A DNA stretch of 47,875 nt from Tardiphaga robiniae (lineage in GTDB: Bacteria; Pseudomonadota; Alphaproteobacteria; Rhizobiales; Xanthobacteraceae). Below are positions 17,621-25,929 of the stretch, piece by piece (the stretch's first letter is position 1; every line of letters begins with the position of its first letter). Position numbers and translations under genes: made by a program. The DNA lies in the NCBI RefSeq assembly GCF_001618955.1, contig NZ_LVYV01000016.1, positions 1-47,875 on the forward strand, read 5' to 3'. The notes under the pieces are model-generated. The model was not told the origin of the DNA and searched no databases. It was given only the letters and a program-made list of their open reading frames with translations.

Positions 17621-18511
17621 ATGCCTGAATTACCCGAAGTCGAGACCGTCCGCCGCGGCCTGCAGCCGGCCATGGAGGGGTCGAAGATCACCCGTCTGGA
17701 GCTGCGGCGAAAAGACCTGCGGTTTCCGTTTCAGCCGGATTTTGCCGGCAGGTTGCAGGGCCGGACCGTCGCCAGCCTTGGCCGCCGCGCCAAATATCTG
17801 CTGGCGGATCTGGATTCCGGCGATGTGCTGCTGATGCATCTGGGCATGTCCGGTTCATTCCGGGTGGTGTCCGATGCGCCTGATGAAGAAAATGTGATGC
17901 CGGGTGCCTTCCATCATCCGCGCAGCGACGAGCGGGCACACGATCACGTCGTCTTCCACATGTCGTCGGGCCCGTCGGTGATCTACAACGATCCCCGCCG
18001 TTTTGGCTTCATGAAGATCTTTGCGCGCAGCGAGATCGAGAACGAGCCGTTCCTGAAGGACATCGGCCCCGAGCCGCTGGGCAACGCCTTCGATGCGGCC
18101 ATGCTGGCCGGCGCCACCGCAGGCAAGAAGACCAGCCTCAAGGCCGCGCTGCTCGATCAACGCGTCGTCGCCGGTCTCGGCAATATCTATGTCTGCGAGG
18201 CGCTGTTTCGCTCGCATCTGTCACCGCGGCGGCTGGCCGCGACACTGGCGACCAAGAAGGGCGAGCCGACCGATCATTCCAAACGGCTGGTCACGGCAAT
18301 CCATGAGGTGCTGAACCAGGCGATCAAGGCCGGCGGCTCGTCGCTGCGCGATCACCGCCAGACCGATGGCGAGCTGGGTTACTTCCAGCATTCGTTTCAG
18401 GTCTATGACCGCGAAGGCGAGCCGTGCCAGACCGATGGCTGTTCGGGCATTGTGAAGCGCTTCGTGCAGAACGGGCGATCGACGTTCTGGTGCCCGAAGT
18501 GTCAGAGGTGA
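17621..18511 (+). CDS. mutM: Formamidopyrimidine-DNA glycosylase (MutM/Fpg)
   Basis: A 296-residue DNA repair glycosylase and AP lyase that removes 8-oxoguanine and ring-opened purines. The N-terminus [14 protein letters not shown] gives the catalytic Pro2 and Glu3 after removal of Met1; LGRRAKYLL carries the conserved Lys, and the H2TH region has [19 protein letters not shown]. The C-terminal zinc finger has four cysteines, with CQTDGC (CX4C) in place of the usual CX2C in the first pair and CPKC in the second. I recall CX4C as common in rhizobial MutM, so I take it as functional. The gene is divergent from ubiE and probably has its own promoter near or within the hairpin region. Confidence 0.95.
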   Translation: MPELPEVETVRRGLQPAMEGSKITRLELRRKDLRFPFQPDFAGRLQGRTVASLGRRAKYLLADLDSGDVLLMHLGMSGSFRVVSDAPDEENVMPGAFHHPRSDERAHDHVVFHMSSGPSVIYNDPRRFGFMKIFARSEIENEPFLKDIGPEPLGNAFDAAMLAGATAGKKTSLKAALLDQRVVAGLGNIYVCEALFRSHLSPRRLAATLATKKGEPTDHSKRLVTAIHEVLNQAIKAGGSSLRDHRQTDGELGYFQHSFQVYDREGEPCQTDGCSGIVKRFVQNGRSTFWCPKCQR

Positions 18512-18560
18512 CACCGAGTCGGCCCGATCTTGCCGGTGCGTGGTCACTGAATATCGACAG

Positions 18561-19661
18561 TCACATATCTTTCAATGCGGCGGCTGCGGCCTCTGCCACC
18601 CCCTTGCGCGATGTCATCAAGGGTTGAATGCGCTGCCCAAAGTCTTCAACGCCCTGAACGAAGTCGTCGAAGGTGAGCAATACGCCTTCGGTGCCTGGCA
18701 CGGTGGCGACGTCGTCGAGCATGCGGGCGACGTTGGCGAATGAGCCGACGAAGGTCCCCATGTTGATATTGACCGCTGAGGTCGGGTCCGCCATCTGGCG
18801 GATATTGGTGTCCTTGCCGGACTTCGTGTCGACGGCACCCTGTACGCCCAGCCAGGCGACGGCTTCGTGATCGACGCCGGCTTTGTAGTGCTCCCATTTT
18901 GCAAACGCGGCTTCGTCGGTCTCCGCTGCGATCACCATGAACAGCACATAGGTCGTCACGTGGCGGCCCGTGTCCCGTGTGGCCTCGATCAGACGTTCGG
19001 CAGCCGGTGCGAAATCTGTCGGGGTGTTGACGCCTTTGCCGAAACAGAAATTATAGTCGGCATATTGTGCGGAGAAGGCCATCCCGGCGCCGCTCTGGCC
19101 GGCGCAGATGATCTTCATGTCGGCCTGCGGCCGCGGGCTGACGCGGCAGTCCTCCATCTGGAAAAATTCACCCTTGCGATCGGATGCGCCGGTCTGCCAG
19201 AGCTCGCGCAGGATTTCGACATATTCCGACAGATATTCGTAGCGGCGTGCGAAATAGTCATCGCCCGGCCAAAGCCCCATCTGCGAATATTCGGGACGTT
19301 GCCAGCCGGTGATGAGATTGAGGCCGAAGCGGCCATGTGAAATCGAATCGATGGTCACAGCCATGCGCGCGGCAATCGCGGGAGGCATCACGAGCGTCGC
19401 TGCCGTGGCGAACAATTTTATTCGCTTGGTCACTGCGGCCAACCCGGCCATCAAGGTGAAGGATTCCAGATTGTGATCCCAGAATTCGGTTTTCCCGCCG
19501 AAGCCACGCAATTTGATCATCGAGAGCACAAAATCGAGCCCGTAATGTTCGGCCTTGAGCGTCACCTCCTTGTTGAGGTCGAAAGTTGGCATGTATTGCG
19601 GGGCATTTTCAGAGAGCAACCAGCCATTGTTCCCGATTGGAATGAATACGCCGACCTTCAT
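18561..19661 (-). CDS. rutA: Pyrimidine monooxygenase RutA
   Basis: A 366-residue flavin-dependent oxygenase of the luciferase-like family. It aligns closely, from memory, with E. coli RutA throughout: [75 protein letters not shown] and [14 protein letters not shown]. RutA opens the uracil ring with FMNH2 and oxygen, the first step of the Rut pyrimidine nitrogen pathway. The start at 19661 has GAGGAG nine bases upstream. None of rutBCDEFG is adjacent, which is unusual; RutA needs a flavin reductase (RutF) for FMNH2. The isochorismatase-type hydrolase at 38605 is not a clear RutB. A different substrate is possible, but the strong similarity argues for RutA. Confidence 0.85.
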   Translation of the reverse strand: MKVGVFIPIGNNGWLLSENAPQYMPTFDLNKEVTLKAEHYGLDFVLSMIKLRGFGGKTEFWDHNLESFTLMAGLAAVTKRIKLFATAATLVMPPAIAARMAVTIDSISHGRFGLNLITGWQRPEYSQMGLWPGDDYFARRYEYLSEYVEILRELWQTGASDRKGEFFQMEDCRVSPRPQADMKIICAGQSGAGMAFSAQYADYNFCFGKGVNTPTDFAPAAERLIEATRDTGRHVTTYVLFMVIAAETDEAAFAKWEHYKAGVDHEAVAWLGVQGAVDTKSGKDTNIRQMADPTSAVNINMGTFVGSFANVARMLDDVATVPGTEGVLLTFDDFVQGVEDFGQRIQPLMTSRKGVAEAAAAALKDM

Positions 19662-19843
19662 CTCGCTCTCCTCTGTAACAGGGTGACGTCTCGGGACGTC
19701 GCGAACTGTTCTGCTTGCGATAAACCAAGCAACAACCGTGCCGATGCGTGCGCATCGCGCCGATCCCACCGTGAAGGCAACGTGGTTGCGCGCCCGGCAT
19801 TTCCGGCCATGATCTGCCGCCAACACCGTATTGAGGACTCCCC

Positions 19844-20641
19844 ATGACCGATGCATCGTCTCCCTCCATCCGCTTCAACGACGGCGCGTCCTATGAGCGC
19901 ATGATGGGCGTGTGGAGCCGCAGCGCCGGCGAGGTCTTTCTGGATTGGGTAGCGCCGCTGCCGGGGCTCGCATGGGTTGATGTCGGCTGCGGCAATGGTG
20001 CGTTCACGCAGCTCATCGCCGAGCGGCATGCGCCGTCGGTGATTGACGGCATCGATCCCTCCGAGCCGCAGCTCGCTTATGCGCGAACGCGGCCGGGCGC
20101 GGCGCTGGCCGCGTTTCATCAGGGCGATGCGATGGCGCTGCCGTTTTCCGACAAATCCTTCGATGTGGCCGTGATGGCGCTTGTGATCTTCTTCGTGCCG
20201 GAGCCATCGAAGGGCGTGGCGGAGATGGTGCGCGTCGTATCGCCCGGGGGCACGGTGGCCGCCTATGCCTGGGATATGGATGGCGGCGGCTTTCCGCTGC
20301 AGCCGATCCTCGGTGAACTCAGGACTATGGGCCAGGTGCCGTCGCTGCCGCCGGGCGTGGACGCGTCACGCCTCGACGTGATGCAGTCGTTGTGGACCTC
20401 TGCCGGCCTGGTGGACGTCGAAACCCGCGTGATCGATGTCACCAGGGAGTTCACCGATTTCGACGACTTCTGGTCGGCCTCGTCCGCTGGGCCATCGGTA
20501 AAGGCAGCTCTGACGGTGATGACACCGGAGGAGATCGCGCAGCTCAAATCGCGTGTCCGGGCGGGACTTGCGGAGGATCCAACGGGCCGTATCACCTGCA
20601 GTGCCCGGGCCAATGCCATCAAGGGGCGGGTGCCCGGCTGA
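19844..20641 (+). CDS. Class I SAM-dependent methyltransferase
   Basis: A 265-residue methyltransferase of the UbiE/Methyltransf_11 type. SAM-binding motif I is [14 protein letters not shown], followed by an acidic turn (DGIDPSE) and [21 protein letters not shown], the usual motif II-III pattern. The C-terminal half has no feature that fixes the substrate. It is divergent from rutA, with 182 bp between the starts. There is no reason in the sequence to link it with pyrimidine breakdown. It is followed by a 154-bp gap and a PilZ gene on the same strand. Confidence 0.85.
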   Translation: MTDASSPSIRFNDGASYERMMGVWSRSAGEVFLDWVAPLPGLAWVDVGCGNGAFTQLIAERHAPSVIDGIDPSEPQLAYARTRPGAALAAFHQGDAMALPFSDKSFDVAVMALVIFFVPEPSKGVAEMVRVVSPGGTVAAYAWDMDGGGFPLQPILGELRTMGQVPSLPPGVDASRLDVMQSLWTSAGLVDVETRVIDVTREFTDFDDFWSASSAGPSVKAALTVMTPEEIAQLKSRVRAGLAEDPTGRITCSARANAIKGRVPG

Positions 20642-20795
20642 GGCAGAGCATCCTCCGTTAGATCGCCGGGATTTTGCCGGTAATATTTCTTCAACTTGAA
20701 AGGGTATATAAGTAGCGCAATAACCAAGGCGGGCGCAAATGCTGGCGTGGTTGGATTTTCTATGGTGGTGGAAATGTACCGTAGAGGATGAACGT

Positions 20796-21473
20796 GTGTC
20801 TGTCGAAAAATTCCTCAAGCAACGCGCCGTCAATGTTGTCGTCAGCGGGCAATATACGCTGTCGAACTGGCTGGATGCCGAAGGCAATCCGCGCAGCTTT
20901 GCCTGCCGGACCAGCCGCGTCTCGCCGTTCCGGATGATCGTCGACGTGCCGGTCGTCGGTCGTATCGGCGATCGCATCACGCCCTATTTCAGCGACTTCG
21001 GTCAGCTCGAAGGTCGCATCAGCGACACCATCTCCGGTAGCTTCCTGCTCGAACTCAACATGACGCCGCCGATGCGTCAGAAGCTCTCGGACAAGCTGAC
21101 CTGGCTGGAGAAATTCCAGAAAGACCCCACGGTGCGCGAAGAGCGCAAGCAGGCGCGCCTCATTCCCGCGAGCCCGCATTCCATGCTGACCTTCGCTGAC
21201 GGCAGCATGAAAAGCTGCTTCGTCGTCGACATGTCGGTGTCCGGTGCTGCAGTCTCCGCCGATGTGCAGCCGGAGGTCGGAACGCCGCTCGCCGTCGGCG
21301 CCTGCGTCGGCCGCGTGGTGCGCCATCTCCAGGGCGGTTTCGCAGTGAAATTCATCGAGCAGCAGAACCGCGAACAGCTTGAACGCCGGATCATCCGCGC
21401 ACCGGCGGCACCGCCGCCGCGCGCGACGCCGTTCGCGGCGCAGATGGATTCGATGTACGAGGAAGTGGATTAG
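20796..21473 (+). CDS. Tandem PilZ-domain protein, first domain degenerate
   Basis: A 225-residue protein with two PilZ-like domains. The second (from about residue 115) has both c-di-GMP motifs: RKQAR at 117-121 and DMSVSG at 145-150. The first (about 5-90) has the fold-like pattern, including a GDRITPYFSDFGQLEG segment, but lacks RxxxR and DxSxxG, so it probably does not bind the ligand. A Pro/Ala-rich tail ends the protein. I start at the GTG at 20796, preceded by AGAGGA at seven bases; an ATG at 20739 would add a Trp-rich stretch (LAWLDFLWWWKC) with no family match. It is convergent with the pseudo-protease gene. Confidence 0.82.
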   Translation: MSVEKFLKQRAVNVVVSGQYTLSNWLDAEGNPRSFACRTSRVSPFRMIVDVPVVGRIGDRITPYFSDFGQLEGRISDTISGSFLLELNMTPPMRQKLSDKLTWLEKFQKDPTVREERKQARLIPASPHSMLTFADGSMKSCFVVDMSVSGAAVSADVQPEVGTPLAVGACVGRVVRHLQGGFAVKFIEQQNREQLERRIIRAPAAPPPRATPFAAQMDSMYEEVD

Positions 21474-21504
21474 AGAAGCGTTGGCGCGCTCCGGATCCCG
21501 ATAG

Positions 21505-22866
21505 CTACTTCCGTACGCAGATCACGCGGACCATCGCCGCTCTGGCATCGGTCGAGGCGCCGTTTGCGTTCACGCCATTTGCTTTCACAAAATTCTGCAC
21601 GAGCTCCGTGGGCACCAGCGCCGCCTGTGGTGTCGCGTTCGGCGGACCGGCCACAAGCAATGGTTTCAATTGCGCAAGGCCTGCGAATTTGCCGTCGCTG
21701 TCGATGGCGGCTGCGCCGGAAAAGCCGAGACCCGGCGCGGGCGACAGCGCCAGTTCTGTGCCGGTGCCGACCGGCGTGGTGGCTGCCTTCACGCTGGTGA
21801 TCGCTGCGCCGCCGCCCTGGTTCTGCGGATCGGCAATGCCCACGAGATCGAGATTCGGCTTCGCAGCGCCTGTGCCGAGCGACAGCGGCTTCAGCTCGCG
21901 CGCGCCATAGATGCGCAGCAGTGCGAGATCGCGCACCTTGTCCTCGGCGAGCTTGTCGGCATTGCCATAGCCGGCCACGACGATGGACATGCAGCCATCG
22001 ACCACCTGGCGGTCGGTGACGATGGCGCCGTCATCGCTCACGACGATCCCCGACGCATATTCGACCTTCTTGCGTGGCGGCGGGCCCATCGCCTGCGCAC
22101 CCGCGGGGAAAGCGTTGAAGGCCGATGACATCGCGATCACCACAGGCTCCATCGTGCCTTCGGTGGCCTGATCGTAGAAAATCGAGAGGATGCGGACCTC
22201 AGAGTCCTTGAACTGGCCGCGAATGTAGAACTTCTTCTGGTTCTGCAACCCGGACAACACAAAGAAATCCGGCTTCACCACCTGATAGTCGATCTTGCGT
22301 CCGGGCTCCTTGCGTTCGGTCTCGGCAAGCTTTGCAGTGGACGGTGCGTCTTCCTTGCGGCGCGCCAGCGTGATCTGGATCGTGCCGGTGGAGGACGACC
22401 ACTTGCTCCCGTTCGCATCGGAGGCCTGCTGCGGCACCAGCTTGCCGGGAATGCCGAGCCGTGCGCCGGTCACCATGTCGGTGACCATTTTCCAGCCGAC
22501 ATTGTCCTGAAGTTTTTTCGCCGCGGCGCGCAGCAGATCGCGCTCCTGCGGGTTCAGCACACCCGTTTGTTTCGCGCCATTGTCCTTCTGGAACGTCTTG
22601 ATCGCATTGACCATGCGATCCGAGACCTCGCCGGTGATGGCGCCGTTATATTGCCCGGTCCACGCCAGATCCGACTGGATACCGAGCCGTTCGGCCTGCG
22701 CCATGGCATTGGCGGTGTCGGCGGGGGTCTGCAGCGCCGGGCGGATCGGCGTCGTGGTGACCGGCTTGGGTTTCACACCCTGCACCGCGGGAGGTGTTGC
22801 CTGGACCTGGGCGTGCGCCGCCGAGGCTGCCACGATCATCAATGTTGCTGAAAGCATCGATCTCAT
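21505..22866 (-). CDS. Exported peptidoglycan-binding, trypsin-like protein; catalytic His replaced (pseudo-protease?)
   Basis: A 453-residue protein with a cleavable signal peptide (MRSMLSATLMIVAASAAHAQ), so it is exported. A short Pro-rich stretch leads to a peptidoglycan-binding-like domain (AERLGIQSDLAWTGQYNGA, AIKTFQKDNG). The C-terminal half has the fold of HtrA-type trypsin-like proteases. The Asp (RDLALL, Asp313) and Ser (GFSGA, Ser383) are in place, but where the family has VTNxHVV this protein has VTDRQVV, so Gln287 replaces the catalytic His. The spacing 287-313-383 is like DegP. I therefore expect binding or scaffolding rather than proteolysis. The start at 22866 is chosen because it begins the signal peptide. 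Confidence 0.8.
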   Translation of the reverse strand: MRSMLSATLMIVAASAAHAQVQATPPAVQGVKPKPVTTTPIRPALQTPADTANAMAQAERLGIQSDLAWTGQYNGAITGEVSDRMVNAIKTFQKDNGAKQTGVLNPQERDLLRAAAKKLQDNVGWKMVTDMVTGARLGIPGKLVPQQASDANGSKWSSSTGTIQITLARRKEDAPSTAKLAETERKEPGRKIDYQVVKPDFFVLSGLQNQKKFYIRGQFKDSEVRILSIFYDQATEGTMEPVVIAMSSAFNAFPAGAQAMGPPPRKKVEYASGIVVSDDGAIVTDRQVVDGCMSIVVAGYGNADKLAEDKVRDLALLRIYGARELKPLSLGTGAAKPNLDLVGIADPQNQGGGAAITSVKAATTPVGTGTELALSPAPGLGFSGAAAIDSDGKFAGLAQLKPLLVAGPPNATPQAALVPTELVQNFVKANGVNANGASTDARAAMVRVICVRK

Positions 22867-22981
22867 GACATGTCCGGTCTTGAAGCTGGTGATTGATTTC
22901 GGTGGAATTAAACACATCTCGTGGGTCGGTGACAGCGCGGGAAGGGTTCACGACAATGCCGGATGAGGATGTCACGATACG

Positions 22982-23782
22982 ATGCTGAATGCCGACGAGC
23001 TCGAGCGCTATGCGCGCCATATCGTGTTGCGCGAGGTCGGCGGTCCCGGCCAGGCCGCGCTGCAGGGCGCGAAAGTGCTGGTGATCGGCGCCGGCGGGCT
23101 TGGTGCACCGGCACTGATGTATCTCGCGGCCGCGGGCATCGGCACGCTCGGTGTGGTCGATGACGACACGGTGTCGCTGTCAAACCTGCAGCGGCAGGTC
23201 ATTCACGCAACGCCGGATATCGGCGCGTTGAAGACCGACAGCGCCGCCGCAAAGATCCATGCGCTCAACCCGCATGTCAGATTTGTCGGCCATGCCGTCA
23301 GGTTCAATGCGGCGAATGCGATGGCGCTGTTGTCGGGTTACGATCTCGTGCTCGACGGCTCCGACAATTTCACCACGCGCTATCTGTTATCGGACGCCTG
23401 CTATCTCGCGAAAAAAACTCTGATCTCCGCGGCGCTCGGCACTTTCGATGCGTCGCTGACCACGATCCGTGCGCATGAGACCAATGCCGCGGGCGCATTG
23501 AACCCGACCTATCGCTGTCTGTTTCCCGAAGCGCCGCCGCCGGGCACAGTGCCGAGCTGTCAGGAAGCCGGCGTGATGGGTGCGCTGGCCGGCATGGTTG
23601 GCTCGATGATGGCGCTGGAAGCGATCCGCGAGATCGTTGGCTTCGGCGAGGGGCTGGTCGGGCGACTGCTGATGATCGACGCCCGCAACATGCGCTTCGA
23701 GACGCTGCGTTACGGGCGCGATCCGGCGAATCCGCTGAACGGGGATGCGCCGAGCATCAGGGATCTGAGCGCGTATTTGTGA
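22982..23782 (+). CDS. MoeB/ThiF/HesA-family adenylyltransferase
   Basis: A 266-residue E1-like enzyme. The ATP-binding loop is IGAGGLGAPALMYLAAAG, followed by DDDTVSLSNLQRQV with the adenylate-contacting Asp, Asn and Arg, and LDGSDNFTTRYL. A cysteine in TVPSCQEAGV lies where MoeB and ThiF have their conserved Cys. The second CxxC of the structural zinc site of E. coli MoeB is not seen, and only YRCL of the first pair is visible. It probably activates the C-terminus of a sulfur-carrier protein (MoaD or ThiS) by adenylation. No moa, moe or thi gene is adjacent, so I cannot choose between MoeB and ThiF. Confidence 0.85.
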   Translation: MLNADELERYARHIVLREVGGPGQAALQGAKVLVIGAGGLGAPALMYLAAAGIGTLGVVDDDTVSLSNLQRQVIHATPDIGALKTDSAAAKIHALNPHVRFVGHAVRFNAANAMALLSGYDLVLDGSDNFTTRYLLSDACYLAKKTLISAALGTFDASLTTIRAHETNAAGALNPTYRCLFPEAPPPGTVPSCQEAGVMGALAGMVGSMMALEAIREIVGFGEGLVGRLLMIDARNMRFETLRYGRDPANPLNGDAPSIRDLSAYL

Positions 23783-23804
23783 GACGATGCGGCTTGTCTC
23801 CGTC

Positions 23805-23830
23805 GTCGTCCCCGCCTGCGCGGGGACGAC
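23805..23830. repeat. REP-like palindrome between convergent genes
   Basis: GTCGTCCCCGC (23805-23815), CTGC, GCGGGGACGAC (23820-23830): a perfect 11-bp stem. It lies in the 73-bp gap between the MoeB-like gene and the convergent aldo-keto reductase gene, where it could act as a hairpin end for both transcripts. There is no T tract. Confidence 0.8.
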
Positions 23831-23855
23831 ATGCGGAGAGTTCGGTGCGCTTGCC

Positions 23856-24857
23856 TCAGGCGCGCTTCTTCTCGCTGTCCATATGCGCCAGGTGCTCGTC
23901 CGGATAACGGCCACCAGCCGCAGCGTCTGCTGGAATCGCCTCCGCTAGCGCCCTGAGATGTGCGGGCGTGAGTTTCACATCCAGTGCACCCAGCGCTTCC
24001 GTCAGCCGATCCCGTCGGCGGGCACCGACCACGGGCAGGATGTCCTGGCCCTGTGCGGCGACCCAGGCGATCGCGACCTGCGCGACCGAGGCGCCGATGT
24101 CGTTGGCGATGGTGCGGATTTTTTCAACCAGAGCCAGATTCTGATCGATATTCGCGGCGCTGAAGCGCGGGCTGTGGCTGCGATAGTCCTTCGCGTTCAT
24201 GCCGTTCTTGGTGAAGTGGCCGCCGATCAGGCCGCGCGAGAGTACGCCGTAGGCCGTGATGCCGATGCCGAGTTCCCGGCAGGTCGGCAGGATGTTATCC
24301 TCGATGCCCCGCGAGATCAGCGAATATTCGATCTGCAGGTCGGTGATGGGATGCACCTTGTGGGCACGGCGGATGGTCTCGGAGCCGACTTCGGACAGGC
24401 CGATATGTTTGACGTAGCCGGCCTTGATCAGGTCGGCGATGGCGCCGACGGTGTCCTCGATCGGCACATTGGGGTCGAGCCGCGCGGGGCGGTAGATGTC
24501 GATGACCTCGACGCCGAGCCGAACCAGCGAATAGGCCACGAAATTCTTGATTGCTATCGGGCGGTTGTCGAAGCCCATGAAGGCACCGGCGGGATCGCGC
24601 ATACCGCCGAATTTGACCGAAAGCTGCAGGTTGTCGCGGTTGCGGCCGCGCAAGGCTTCGGCGATCAGGAGCTCGTTATGGCCCATGGCGTAGAAGTCGC
24701 CGGTGTCGATCAGGGTGACGCCGGCCTCCAGCGCGGCGTGGATGGTGGCAATGCTTTCGCCTCGGTCGGCCGGGCCGTAGACATCCGACATGCCCATGCA
24801 GCCGAGGCCGAGCGCGCCCACTGTGGGGCCAGTCTTTCCGAGTTGAAGGTGTTTCAT
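23856..24857 (-). CDS. Aldo/keto reductase
   Basis: A 333-residue TIM-barrel NADPH-dependent reductase. The N-terminus LGKTGPTVGALGLGCMGMSD and the segment LIDTGDFYAMGHNE give the catalytic Asp and Tyr, and SVKFGG gives the Lys. Where most family members have the active-site His (QHRVDP), this protein has RPARLDP, so the fourth tetrad residue is not His; this variant is known in some aldo-keto reductases. The substrate is unknown. The start is the ATG at 24857. It is divergent from a LysR regulator 118 bp away, which probably controls it. Confidence 0.9.
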   Translation of the reverse strand: MKHLQLGKTGPTVGALGLGCMGMSDVYGPADRGESIATIHAALEAGVTLIDTGDFYAMGHNELLIAEALRGRNRDNLQLSVKFGGMRDPAGAFMGFDNRPIAIKNFVAYSLVRLGVEVIDIYRPARLDPNVPIEDTVGAIADLIKAGYVKHIGLSEVGSETIRRAHKVHPITDLQIEYSLISRGIEDNILPTCRELGIGITAYGVLSRGLIGGHFTKNGMNAKDYRSHSPRFSAANIDQNLALVEKIRTIANDIGASVAQVAIAWVAAQGQDILPVVGARRRDRLTEALGALDVKLTPAHLRALAEAIPADAAAGGRYPDEHLAHMDSEKKRA

Positions 24858-24956
24858 GGTGGTTCTCCCAGAAGGCGGCCGGACCGATCCTTTGCCGCTG
24901 CCGCCCCGATATGAGCCCGCTCCATTGATCCGATAAGCTGGACAATCCCGAAAGGC

Positions 24957-24976
24957 TTGTTCACTCTGTCGAACAA
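24957..24976. promoter_or_regulatory. Likely LysR-type operator overlapping the regulator's start codon
   Basis: TTGTTC (24957-24962), eight bases, GAACAA (24971-24976) is a perfect inverted repeat containing the T-N11-A pattern of LysR binding sites. Its last base is the first base of the LysR start codon. It is the only clear palindrome between this gene and the divergent aldo-keto reductase. A role in self-repression is inferred. Confidence 0.5.
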
Positions 24977-25929
24977 TGAGCGATCTCGACCTGCGCGATC
25001 TCGCGGCCTTTCTGGCGGTGGCCCGGACCCGGAATTTCCGGCGGGCTGCGGTGGAGACCCATGTCTCGGTGTCCAGCCTGAGCCAGCGGCTGCGCGACAT
25101 GGAAGAGCGGCTCGGTGTTCGGTTGCTGCATCGCACAACGCGCAGTGTGGCACTCACCGAGGCTGGAGAATTGCTGCAACGCAAAATAGCTCCAGCCATG
25201 GGCGATGTTCATGCTGCGCTGCAGCAAGTTCGCGATTTCGGTGATGTGCCGTCTGGCCGCCTCAGGATCAACGGTCCAGCACCAGCCATCGATATCGTCG
25301 TGGCGCCGATGGTTACGCCATTTTTGCAGCAATATCCGCAGGTTGAGCTTGAGATCGTTGCCGAGACGTCATTGATCGACATCGTCGCCAAGGGGTTCGA
25401 CGCCGGCATTCGCTATGGCGAGGATCTGGCGCAGGACATGATCGCAGTCTCGCTGGGGCCGCCGCAGCGCTTCGTGATGGTAGCTTCTTCGCAATATATT
25501 GCGCAGCATGGGCGACCTGTTGCACCGCAGCAATTGCTGCAGCATTGCTGCATCAGAACCCGTTTCGACAACGGTTCGATTCCGGAATGGGAATTCGAAA
25601 AGGACGGCCAGGTAGTCCGGATCCCGCCGCGGGGGCCGCTGCTGGCGAGCTATTCCCGGCTCGGGCTGGAAGCGGCCCGGGACGGACTTGGCTTTTATGC
25701 GGTGTTTGAGGGCTATGTCCGGGACGACCTCGCGACCGGCACTCTGGTCAGCGTGCTGGAGGACTGGTTGCCGCCATTCCCGGGCCCGTTTTTGTATTAT
25801 CCGAGCCGCCGGCAACCGCCGCCGGCCTTGGCGGCGTTCGTGAGTTTTGTGGCGGAGTGGCGCAAACGGGAGCGCCGGGCAGCGGCCCCCGAGAACCCCA
25901 GCGGATCAGAGCGGCAGGGGGATCGCTGA
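24976..25929 (+). CDS. LysR-family transcriptional regulator
   Basis: A 317-residue LysR protein. The winged helix-turn-helix is at residues 1-60 (DLRDLAAFLAVARTRNFRRA, then VSVSSLSQRLRDMEERLGVRLLHRTTR). The effector domain follows from about 90, with DIVAKGFDAGIRYGE typical of the CrgA-like subgroup. The divergent aldo-keto reductase gene is its likely target. The 3' end overlaps the convergent DUF2336 gene by 24 bp, so the two mRNAs are complementary at their ends. The effector is unknown. Confidence 0.92.
   Translation: MSDLDLRDLAAFLAVARTRNFRRAAVETHVSVSSLSQRLRDMEERLGVRLLHRTTRSVALTEAGELLQRKIAPAMGDVHAALQQVRDFGDVPSGRLRINGPAPAIDIVVAPMVTPFLQQYPQVELEIVAETSLIDIVAKGFDAGIRYGEDLAQDMIAVSLGPPQRFVMVASSQYIAQHGRPVAPQQLLQHCCIRTRFDNGSIPEWEFEKDGQVVRIPPRGPLLASYSRLGLEAARDGLGFYAVFEGYVRDDLATGTLVSVLEDWLPPFPGPFLYYPSRRQPPPALAAFVSFVAEWRKRERRAAAPENPSGSERQGDR

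Noticed and set aside
19662-19843. RutR box between rutA and the methyltransferase
   Set aside because: I looked for the TTGACCA-type palindrome of the E. coli regulator and did not find a convincing match.
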